From: Desulfuromonas sp. TF
Lineage (GTDB): Bacteria > Desulfobacterota > Desulfuromonadia > Desulfuromonadales > ATBO01
Reading direction: 5' to 3'
NCBI RefSeq assembly: GCF_000472285.1
Contig: NZ_KI421426.1
Location: 24,727-56,749, forward strand
Length of the DNA: 32,023 nt
Positions 7,614 through 14,978 of the stretch are shown piece by piece; the stretch's first letter is position 1, and the number at the start of each line of letters is the position of its first letter. The translations under genes and the position numbers were made by a program. Below the pieces are notes generated by a model that was not told the DNA's origin, ran no database searches, and saw only the letters and a list, made by a program, of their open reading frames with translations.

Positions 7614-10061
7614 ATGCAAAAAGAACTACGATGGAGATGGCTGCCGCTGCTCCTGCTCGCCGTGGCGGTGCTGCTGCCCGGTTGCAGCAGCGACAGCGAC
7701 AACGACCATACCCCGGCTTCGGCGGAACCGGCGGTGGAACAGAACTTCGCCACCAGCCTGCACAGCACCCGCGCCGGAAAGGACACCTGGTACAACGATG
7801 AGACCGGCTTCGGCTCGGTCGTCGACATCGCCTACGCCGACCTGCCCTGTGCCGGTTGCCACAACAAGGCGGCCTGGGAGGATGCCGGCAAGAGCTACGA
7901 CGGAGCGAACTGCCTCGACTGTCATCAGGCCGAAGCCGGCGACGCGGTGGCGATGCCGGACACCTGCTACGGCTGTCACAGTCGGCAGAAGACCGAGATC
8001 GCCCTGGGCATGACGGACGTCCACACCGATGATGTGGACGACAACGGCGACGGGACGGTGGACGCGCTCGGCTGCATGGACTGCCACTCCTCCGGCGACG
8101 TGCACGGCGACGGAACCGCGTATGACAGCATGCTCGCTCCCGGCGCCGTCGACGCCAATTGTGCGAACTGCCACGAATCCACCGAACTGGCGAATTCAAA
8201 CGACTACCATAACGACACCCACATGGATGCCATCGACTGCTCGGCCTGCCATATGGAGAGCGTCATCACCTGCTACAACTGCCACTTCGACAATGAGGCC
8301 ATCGGCGATGGCAGCGTGCTTCACGCCAAGTTCGCCAGCGCGAAATTCGGCGGTCCCGGCGAGAAATCCTGGCGCTTCCTGGTCAACCGGGTCATCGACC
8401 AGGAGGGCAACACCAAAATATTCCCCGGCAGCATGCAGTCGCTGATGGCCGACGTGACTGCGATCGGTGACGGGCAGGATGATGGCGGGGGCAAAACCTT
8501 CGTCGGCATCGGCCCCTACTACAGCCACGCCATCAAGAAAAACGCCATCACCTGCCAGGACTGCCACGCCAGCGCCGCCCTGCAGCAGTATGTGGATACG
8601 GGCTCGGTCGACGTGGTCAAGTGGAACGGCGCCGATGGGGAGGTCGTTCCCGCAGCGGAGATGGGCGCCAAGTGGCAGGCGCCCAAGGGCGTCATCCCGG
8701 TCCCGCCCGACTACGCTGAGGCTCTCCATTTCGAATTCGTAGACCTGGTCGATCCGGCCGCGCCGCTGAATGCGGCCGGCACCTCCACGAGTGCCCGCGT
8801 GGCGTTCAAGCGGCAAGCGGATGAGATTCATCTGCTCGACAAATACGTCAAGCCGCTCACGGCGGAGCAGATGGCCCGTCTCGGTTTCTTCTCCTCCAGC
8901 CTTCATGCCACCCGCAAGGGGAAGGAGACCTGGTATGCCGACGGTATGGGAGATGTCTCGCCGGCCGCCCTGCAGCAGGGCTTCGGAAACTTCGTCGACG
9001 TCCCCTATGCCGACCTGCCCTGCGCCGGCTGTCATAATGGGACGGATAACGGCCCCTGGGACGCCGACCCTGCCGAGGGCGTAGTTAACGACAGCTGGCC
9101 CGGCAACCCGGTCTGCACCGACTGCCATAGCTCCAGGAATCCGGCCGCCGACCCGGCGGTCGCCGCCGCCACCTGTTACGGCTGCCACAGCCGCCAGGCC
9201 AAGGAAAACACCTTGGGCATGGCCAACGTGCACGCGGCTTTCGAATGCTCTGCCTGCCATGGGTTCAGCGACATGCACGGCGACGGCACCGGGAAGGCCA
9301 CCATGTTTGAGGCGGGCGCCTTAACCGCCGACTGCCAAAGCTGCCACGGGGTGCCCGAGTTGACCGCCGGAGACGGCGGCGTTCACCAGGACGCACACTC
9401 TATCCACGCCGGCTCGGTGGACTGCTCGGCCTGTCACATGGAAAGCGCCATCGCCTGCTATAACTGTCATTTCGACAACGAGGCGGACAACCACCAGAAG
9501 TTCGCCAGCGGCTTCTTCGGCGGAAGTATCGAAAGCGGCAAGTCCTGGCGCTTCCTGGTCAATCGGGTCATGCCGGATGGCGGAACCAAGGTCTTCCCCG
9601 GCTCCATGCAGTCGCTGATGGCCGATGTCCACTCCGCCGATTTCCCGGGTGACGACGAGCAGGGCGTGAGCTTCGTCGGCATCGGCCCCTACTTCGCCCA
9701 CGCCGTCATGCCGAAGGGGCAGACCCTGGGTTGCGCCGATTGCCATGCCACGGCCAAGGCCATCGCCCTCGCTTCGGGAGCCGCCGTCGACGTGGTGCGG
9801 GATGCGAACCAGGACGGCGCCTGGGATATCATCCCGCAGGGGGTGATCCCGGTGCCTGAGGACCCGTCGCTCTTGACGATGGACTTCGTCGATCTGGTCG
9901 ATCCCGGGGCGAACGCCGCCAGCGCCCGCAAGTTCTTCAAGTCCGGCGCGGATATCGTCCATATGCCGGAGGACTACGTGCGCCCCCTCAATGCCACCCA
10001 GCTCGACATGCTGAGCAACGGCTGCGCCGGCTGCCACCCGAACACCATCCCCGGCTTGTAA
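7614..10061 (+). CDS. Seventeen-haem c-type cytochrome lipoprotein with duplicated octahaem modules
   Basis: The 815-residue protein has a lipoprotein signal (LLPGC lipobox, Cys24), so it is probably exported and lipid-anchored. I count 17 CXXCH motifs: eight in about residues 46-420, eight in about 424-795, and one near the end in GCAGCHPN. The two halves align motif for motif, sharing CSACHMES, CYNCHFDNEA, KSWRFLVNRV and FPGSMQSLMADV, and each ends in a YV(K/R)PL segment. This indicates an internal tandem duplication. Such cytochromes typically carry electrons across the periplasm or outer surface to extracellular acceptors; the specific partner is not evident. An AAGGAGG site precedes the ATG, a strong terminator follows, and no other gene shares the transcript. 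I do not recognise a named homologue. Confidence 0.93.
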   Translation: MQKELRWRWLPLLLLAVAVLLPGCSSDSDNDHTPASAEPAVEQNFATSLHSTRAGKDTWYNDETGFGSVVDIAYADLPCAGCHNKAAWEDAGKSYDGANCLDCHQAEAGDAVAMPDTCYGCHSRQKTEIALGMTDVHTDDVDDNGDGTVDALGCMDCHSSGDVHGDGTAYDSMLAPGAVDANCANCHESTELANSNDYHNDTHMDAIDCSACHMESVITCYNCHFDNEAIGDGSVLHAKFASAKFGGPGEKSWRFLVNRVIDQEGNTKIFPGSMQSLMADVTAIGDGQDDGGGKTFVGIGPYYSHAIKKNAITCQDCHASAALQQYVDTGSVDVVKWNGADGEVVPAAEMGAKWQAPKGVIPVPPDYAEALHFEFVDLVDPAAPLNAAGTSTSARVAFKRQADEIHLLDKYVKPLTAEQMARLGFFSSSLHATRKGKETWYADGMGDVSPAALQQGFGNFVDVPYADLPCAGCHNGTDNGPWDADPAEGVVNDSWPGNPVCTDCHSSRNPAADPAVAAATCYGCHSRQAKENTLGMANVHAAFECSACHGFSDMHGDGTGKATMFEAGALTADCQSCHGVPELTAGDGGVHQDAHSIHAGSVDCSACHMESAIACYNCHFDNEADNHQKFASGFFGGSIESGKSWRFLVNRVMPDGGTKVFPGSMQSLMADVHSADFPGDDEQGVSFVGIGPYFAHAVMPKGQTLGCADCHATAKAIALASGAAVDVVRDANQDGAWDIIPQGVIPVPEDPSLLTMDFVDLVDPGANAASARKFFKSGADIVHMPEDYVRPLNATQLDMLSNGCAGCHPNTIPGL

Positions 10062-10086
10062 CAGGTCTTATCGCATCACATGCAGA

Positions 10087-10120
10087 GGGGCTGTCCCGAT
10101 TCGGGGCAGCCCCTTTTTTT
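10087..10120 (+). terminator. Rho-independent terminator after the cytochrome
   Basis: A 12-bp stem (GGGGCTGTCCCG with CGGGGCAGCCCC, one G-T pair) around a 3-base loop is followed by seven T. It starts 25 bp past the cytochrome stop. Confidence 0.93.
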
Positions 10121-10191
10121 ATGAGCGTCATCGGTTTTTTCCATATTTTTCAAGGTCGAATAGCGGATGCGGCAGATGGGACACGGGGGAC

Positions 10192-10221
10192 TTGTTTTCC
10201 GGACATTGCCCATGCTAGACT
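10192..10221 (+). promoter_or_regulatory. Possible sigma-70 promoter of the radical SAM gene
   Basis: TTGTTT and TAGACT are separated by 18 bases, about 47 bp before the start codon of the radical SAM gene. The element lies after the cytochrome terminator. The match is moderate. Confidence 0.4.
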
Positions 10222-10267
10222 GCTCCTCTTGTAAGAAGTCGATTTCACGGAAGAAGAAACTCTGATC

Positions 10268-12763
10268 ATGAAACTTGAAGACGTCCTCCCCCGGGTCAGC
10301 CGCCCTTCCCGCTATCTGGGAGGGGAGCTCGGGAGCCTGCGGAAAGATCCGGCGCAGGTCGATATCAACTTCGCCCTGGCCTTTCCCGATGTTTACGAAG
10401 TGGGGATGAGCCATCTCGGCTTCGCCATTCTCTACCATGTCCTGAACGGTCTGGAGGGGGTCGCCGCCGAGCGCGTCTACGCCCCCTGGCCCGACATGGA
10501 GGAGCACCTGCGCTCCAGCGGCGCCCCGCTCGTCTCCCTGGAGTCGGAACGGCCTCTGGGAGAATTCGACATTATCGGCTTCACCCTGCAGTACGAACTT
10601 TCCTACAGCAACATTCTCAACATGCTCGATATGGCCGGGGTCCCCCGCCGTCGCCGGGAACGCGATGAGAGCGCTCCCCTGGTGGTGGTCGGCGGTCCCT
10701 GCGCCTTCAATCCGGAACCGCTCGCCGATTTCATCGACTGCGCGGTGATCGGCGACGGAGAGGAAGCGGTGGTCGAGCTGTGCGAGGCGGTGCGCGCCGG
10801 CCGTGCGGCCGGGGAATCCCGGGAGCGCCTTCTCGAGCGCCTGGCCGCCATCGATGGTATCTATGTGCCTTCCCTCTTTGCCGTTGACTATCAGGAGGAT
10901 GGGCGCCTGGCCGCGATCCGTCCCCTCAAAGAAGGTTATGACCGCGTCCGGCGGCGTTTCCTGGCCGACCTCGACGCCGCCCATTATCCGACCTCTCCCA
11001 TCGTCCCTTTCATGAACACCGTTCACGACCGGGTTTCGGTGGAGATCGCCCGGGGGTGCACCCGCGGCTGCCGCTTCTGCCAGGCCGGCTACATTTACCG
11101 CCCGGTCCGCGAGCGCTCGCCGCAGCGCATCTCCGATATCATCGAGGAGTCGCTCGAGCGTTCGGGATACGAGGAGGTTTCACTCCTCTCCCTTTCCACG
11201 GGCGATTACGGCTGCATCGAGCCGCTGCTCAAGGGTCTGATGGCACGCTACGCCCGGGAGAAGGTGGCCATCTCCTTTCCCAGCCTGCGGGTCGGTTCGC
11301 TGACTCCGGAACTGATGGAGGAGATCAAGAAAGTCCGCAAGACCGGCTTCACCCTGGCTCCGGAGGCGGGAACCGAGCGTCTCCGCCAGGTGGTCAACAA
11401 GGGGATCACCGAGGAGGACCTGCTCGAGGCGACCCGCGCCGCCTTTACCCTGGGCTGGCGGGTGATCAAGCTCTACTTCATGATGGGCCTGCCCACGGAA
11501 ACCGAAGACGATCTGGCGGCCATCATCGAACTGACCTCCCGGGTCAAATATACCGGCAAGGGGACCGAGGGGGGAGCGGATGTCAACGCCTCCGTCTCCA
11601 CCTTCGTTCCCAAGGCCCACACCCCCTTCCAGTGGGAAGCCCAGCTCTCCATCGAGCAGACCCTTCAGCGGCAGGCTTTCCTTCGCGACGGGCTGAAGAA
11701 AAAGAAGCTGCGCCTCAAGTGGCACGAAGCCAGCCTTTCCTTCCTGGAGGGGGTCTTCGCCCGGGGCGACCGCCGTCTCGGAGCCGTCCTGGAGAAGGCC
11801 GTCGATCTCGGCTGCCGCTTCGACGGCTGGAGGGACCACTTCGACTTTGCCCGCTGGAAGGAGGCCTTCGAGGCCTTCGGCATCGATCCTGCCTGGTACC
11901 TGCGGGAGCGGAGCGAGGAGGAGGTCCTGCCCTGGGATCATATCGACTGCGGGATCCCCAAGGAATTTTTCCGCGCCGAGCGCCGCCGTGCCCTGGCCGG
12001 AGCCTACACCCCCGACTGCCGCTCCGGCGACTGCAGCGGCTGCGGCCTGTGCGATTTCGAGGAACTGCGCATGCGCCTGATCGAACGCGGCGAGCTGTCC
12101 CTGCCGGCCCCGGAACAGACGGAACTGCCGGGCGAGGAAGAGCGCTGCAAGGTGCGGGTGCGCCTGCGCAAGGATGGCAAGGCCCGCTTCGTGGGGCATC
12201 TGGAATTCATGACGGTCGTTCACCGGGCGGCCCGCCGGGCCCGCCTTCCGGTTCGCTTCTCCGCCGGGTTTCACCCCCAGCCGCGGATATCCTTCCCCGA
12301 TGCGCTCCCCACGGGGGTGGAGAGCGATGCCGAGATCATCGACCTGGAACTTTTCCGGCCGCGCAGCGCCCGTGAAATCGTCGAGGCGCTCAACGAACAG
12401 CTGCCGGAGGGGTTCAAGGTTCTGGAGGGGGCCTCACTCCCCTGGCAAAGTCCCTCTCCCTCTGTTAGCATTAAAGAGGTTCTTTACCGGGTGGGCCTGC
12501 CGCCGGAGACGCCGGAGGACCTGGACCGGCGCCTGGAGGATTTTCTGACCGCCAGCGAGGTTCTGGTCGGGCGCGACAAGGGCGGAAAGAGGGTGAGCGT
12601 CGACCTTCGCCCGGACGTCATCGGCCTCGAACAGGCCGACGGCGACCTGCTGCTGACCATGGTCAAGGGGAGTCCGACCCTGCTGGCCGCGCACCTGCTC
12701 GGATTGACCGTGGAGGGAGCGCGCTCCCTGCGCATCCGCAAGACGGCGGTGGTGCTCGGGTAG
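10268..12763 (+). CDS. B12-binding-domain radical SAM protein fused to DUF2344 (TIGR03960/TIGR03936 type)
   Basis: This 831-residue fusion has an N-terminal region resembling a cobalamin-binding domain (about 1-200). The radical SAM core carries the cluster motif C264-x3-C268-x2-C271 in RGCTRGCRFCQAG. A cysteine-rich stretch (DCRSGDCSGCGLCDF) follows near residues 580-595. The C-terminal DUF2344 domain starts near residue 625, with KARFVGHLEFM and FSAGFHPQPRISF. In many bacteria this fusion lies directly before rng, as here. The substrate of the family is not established to my knowledge; RNA or ribosome-related modification has been suggested by context only. No strong Shine-Dalgarno is visible, only a purine-rich GGAAGAAGAAA farther upstream. 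Confidence 0.92.
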   Translation: MKLEDVLPRVSRPSRYLGGELGSLRKDPAQVDINFALAFPDVYEVGMSHLGFAILYHVLNGLEGVAAERVYAPWPDMEEHLRSSGAPLVSLESERPLGEFDIIGFTLQYELSYSNILNMLDMAGVPRRRRERDESAPLVVVGGPCAFNPEPLADFIDCAVIGDGEEAVVELCEAVRAGRAAGESRERLLERLAAIDGIYVPSLFAVDYQEDGRLAAIRPLKEGYDRVRRRFLADLDAAHYPTSPIVPFMNTVHDRVSVEIARGCTRGCRFCQAGYIYRPVRERSPQRISDIIEESLERSGYEEVSLLSLSTGDYGCIEPLLKGLMARYAREKVAISFPSLRVGSLTPELMEEIKKVRKTGFTLAPEAGTERLRQVVNKGITEEDLLEATRAAFTLGWRVIKLYFMMGLPTETEDDLAAIIELTSRVKYTGKGTEGGADVNASVSTFVPKAHTPFQWEAQLSIEQTLQRQAFLRDGLKKKKLRLKWHEASLSFLEGVFARGDRRLGAVLEKAVDLGCRFDGWRDHFDFARWKEAFEAFGIDPAWYLRERSEEEVLPWDHIDCGIPKEFFRAERRRALAGAYTPDCRSGDCSGCGLCDFEELRMRLIERGELSLPAPEQTELPGEEERCKVRVRLRKDGKARFVGHLEFMTVVHRAARRARLPVRFSAGFHPQPRISFPDALPTGVESDAEIIDLELFRPRSAREIVEALNEQLPEGFKVLEGASLPWQSPSPSVSIKEVLYRVGLPPETPEDLDRRLEDFLTASEVLVGRDKGGKRVSVDLRPDVIGLEQADGDLLLTMVKGSPTLLAAHLLGLTVEGARSLRIRKTAVVLG

Positions 12764-12853
12764 GAGCGTGAGGCGTGAGGCGGGCAGGGTCTCCCTACAA
12801 AAAAATTATGATTTTTTCGATATACAACACTTTTAACGGATTCCGGAGGTTTC

Positions 12854-14362
12854 ATGACCAAAAAACTGGTCATCAACACCACCTCCCACGAAACCCGCGT
12901 GGCGCTGCTGGAGAACGGCCATATTGCCGAACTCTCTATCGAGCGGACGCGGGAGCGGGGGATTGTGGGCAACATCTACAAGGGAAAGGTGATCCGGGTT
13001 CTTCCCGGGATGCAGGCGGCCTTCGTCGACATCGGTCTGGAGAAGGCTGCGTTTCTCTATGTCGCCGACGTTCTGGACGAAATGGAGGCCGTGGAGCAGT
13101 TCATCGACGGTGGAAATTCTCCGGCCAACCTCGCCGAGCTGACTGAAGAGCATCCGCCCCTGCCCCCCATTGAGGAGCTTCTGCAGGAAGGGCAGGAACT
13201 GCTGGTGCAGGTGGCCAAGGAGCCGATCGGAACGAAGGGGGCCCGCATCACCTCGCACATTTCCCTGCCGGGGCGCAATCTCGTTTTCATGCCGACCGTC
13301 GATCATGTGGGGATCTCCCGCCGCATCGAGCAGGAGGAGGAGAAAGACCGCCTGCGGCAGATCGTCGAGCGGATCCGTCCGGCGGGGACCGGGTTTATCG
13401 TGCGCACCGCCGCCGAGGGCAAAAGCGAGGACGACATGCGCACCGACATGGACTTTCTGGTCGGGCTGTGGCAGTCCATCGCCGCGCGCAGGGAGGGGAA
13501 GGGGGCGCCGAGCCTGATTCACTCGGACCTGGATGTGACCAGCAAGGTGCTGCGGGATACCCTGACCGAAGAGGTGGAGCGGATCGTGGTCGATTCCCGG
13601 GAGGAATACGACAAGATCGTCCGCTTCATCGGCACCTTCATGCCGCACCTCAAATACGCCATCGAACTGTATGAAGACGACGAGCCGATCTTTGACGCCT
13701 TCGGACTCGAAGTGGAGATCTCCCGGGCCCTGGGGCGCAAGGTCTGGCTCAAGAGCGGCGGCTACATCATCATCGAGCAGACTGAGGCCCTGACCGCCAT
13801 CGACGTCAATACCGGCCGCTTCGTGGGCAAGCACAACCTCGAGGACACCATCTTCAAGACCAACCTGGAAGCGGTCAAGGAGATCGCCTTTCAGCTGCGG
13901 CTGCGCAACATCGGCGGGCTGATCATCATCGACTTCATCGACATGGAGAAGGAGGCGAATCGGGAGCGGGTCCACTCGTCTCTGGAGGAGGCGCTCAAGA
14001 GCGATAAGAGCAAGACCAATATCCTCAAGATCTCCGAGCTCGGGCTGGTGGAGATGACCCGCAAGCGGGTGCGGGAGAGCATCGGCCGGACCCTCTGCGA
14101 GCCCTGCCCGTACTGCGAGGGGAAGGGGACCGTCAAGAGCCGCACCACCATGGCATACGAGATCTTCCGCGATCTGCGCCGGGAAATCGGATCCCTCCCC
14201 GGCTACCGCCTCACCCTCCTGGTCCATCCCGACATCGCCGCGCTCCTCGGCGACGAGGAGCGGCCCGGCATCGAGGAGCTGGAGCGGCGCTTCGAAAAAC
14301 AGATCGCCGTCACCGCCCGCCCCACCTTTCATATCGAGCAGTTTGAGATCATGGTGGGGTGA
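12854..14362 (+). CDS. rng: Ribonuclease G/E family endoribonuclease
   Basis: The 502-residue protein has the RNase E/G catalytic architecture without the long C-terminal scaffold of RNase E, so RNase G is the better name. An S1-like RNA-binding region covers about residues 35-120 (GIVGNIYKGKVIRVLPGMQ). Metal-binding aspartates lie in TAIDVNTGRF and IIIDFIDM, and the Zn-link cysteines in CEPCPYCEGKG. The enzyme cleaves single-stranded RNA in rRNA maturation and mRNA decay. GGAGG precedes the ATG with 4 intervening bases, and the 90-bp gap after the radical SAM gene is AT-rich and may hold a separate promoter. The last 12 codons are repeated at 19761-19796, making the 3' end a candidate integration site. 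The usual rplU-rpmA genes do not follow. Confidence 0.95.
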   Translation: MTKKLVINTTSHETRVALLENGHIAELSIERTRERGIVGNIYKGKVIRVLPGMQAAFVDIGLEKAAFLYVADVLDEMEAVEQFIDGGNSPANLAELTEEHPPLPPIEELLQEGQELLVQVAKEPIGTKGARITSHISLPGRNLVFMPTVDHVGISRRIEQEEEKDRLRQIVERIRPAGTGFIVRTAAEGKSEDDMRTDMDFLVGLWQSIAARREGKGAPSLIHSDLDVTSKVLRDTLTEEVERIVVDSREEYDKIVRFIGTFMPHLKYAIELYEDDEPIFDAFGLEVEISRALGRKVWLKSGGYIIIEQTEALTAIDVNTGRFVGKHNLEDTIFKTNLEAVKEIAFQLRLRNIGGLIIIDFIDMEKEANRERVHSSLEEALKSDKSKTNILKISELGLVEMTRKRVRESIGRTLCEPCPYCEGKGTVKSRTTMAYEIFRDLRREIGSLPGYRLTLLVHPDIAALLGDEERPGIEELERRFEKQIAVTARPTFHIEQFEIMVG

Positions 14363-14363
14363 G
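14327..14363 (+). repeat. Left direct repeat (rng 3' end, candidate attL)
   Basis: These 37 bp cover the last codons (FHIEQFEIMVG), the stop codon and one further base of rng. They match 19761-19796 with one deleted base and two substitutions. The gene remains intact on this side. Confidence 0.8.
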
Positions 14364-14402
14364 GGACGATCGGCGGACTGCATCCCCCGACATCGCCAGA
14401 GA

Positions 14403-14448
14403 AAAAAAGGACAGGCTACTTTTCGATACAAGTAGCCTGTCCTTTTTT
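14403..14448 (+). terminator. Strong terminator after rng
   Basis: A perfect 14-bp inverted repeat (AGGACAGGCTACTT and AAGTAGCCTGTCCT, 14408-14443) around 8 bases is flanked by A-runs and T-runs. It should terminate rng and could work in both directions. It lies inside the repeat-bounded segment, so it may have arrived with the island. The bases from 14449 to 14561 are AT-rich with no ORF; a short TTTCA/TGAAA repeat sits at 14458-14473. Confidence 0.92.
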
Positions 14449-14561
14449 GTTCTTTAATTTCACTTCACTGAAATTTTTATTGATGGTAGTCTGCTCAAAC
14501 TGAATTGTTGAGGTCTAATCCGCAATAGAAACGCCGAGGACATGGGTGATGTCAGGGAGAT

Positions 14562-14933
14562 ATGAACCTGATCGTCGGAGACATCCTGACCCGCAAAGAG
14601 CTCGCAGATGCAGTTGGAGCCGGCGGGGATAGCTGTCTTCTGCACAAGAATTCCGTTGTCGTCGCCATCGCGCTGAATCCTGATAAAAACCCGGATTCTC
14701 CCCATGTCCTCCTCGTGGGAAAGGGGCCGCACAAAGAGCGATATGCAAGGTCTTTTCTTGACTCTGCCGCGTCTGTTCCGACTTTCATCAAGAAGGCCGC
14801 GGATCAATGGCAATATATGGGGATGTTCCGAGGAATAAGTCTGGATCATTCCCCCGCCTCGATAAAGGCGCATGCTGCAAAATCAGGCCGAAGAGACATT
14901 TGGGGTGTCCTCTCGCTGAGCCTGAATAATTAA
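14562..14933 (+). CDS. Small protein upstream of McrBC, possibly PUA/SRA-like
   Basis: This 123-residue product starts MNLIVGDILTRKELADAVG and ends DIWGVLSLSLNN. The pattern of an N-terminal GDILTRKEL element, a beta-rich centre (SVVVAIALNP, HVLLVGKGPH) and WQYMGMFRG suggests a compact beta-barrel fold of the PUA/SRA type seen in modified-base readers. That is a weak visual resemblance, not a firm assignment. An in-frame TGA five codons upstream makes 14562 the only ATG start, with GGGAG rather close to it. It ends 45 bp before the McrB-like gene on the same strand, so it may be a specificity subunit or a fragment of a larger McrA-like gene. Frames on the other strand here look like shadows. 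Confidence 0.6.
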   Translation: MNLIVGDILTRKELADAVGAGGDSCLLHKNSVVVAIALNPDKNPDSPHVLLVGKGPHKERYARSFLDSAASVPTFIKKAADQWQYMGMFRGISLDHSPASIKAHAAKSGRRDIWGVLSLSLNN

Positions 14934-14978
14934 GATAATCTTAGTGACTAGTTGACTGCTAGGGAGGGAGTACATTAG

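Noticed and set aside
7614-10061. Possible CRISPR-like or tandem DNA repeat array from recurring CXXCH codons
   Set aside because: The recurrence comes from haem motifs in one long coding frame, with no regular spacer length or identical DNA repeats.
12833-14431. Minus-strand open frame over rng
   Set aside because: RNase G motifs are on the plus strand with a good ribosome-binding site; the antisense product has no recognisable features.
14460-14873. Minus-strand frame of 137 codons at the left edge of the island
   Set aside because: It overlaps the better plus-strand frame, lacks a clear ribosome-binding site and leads into no gene on that strand; weakly rejected.
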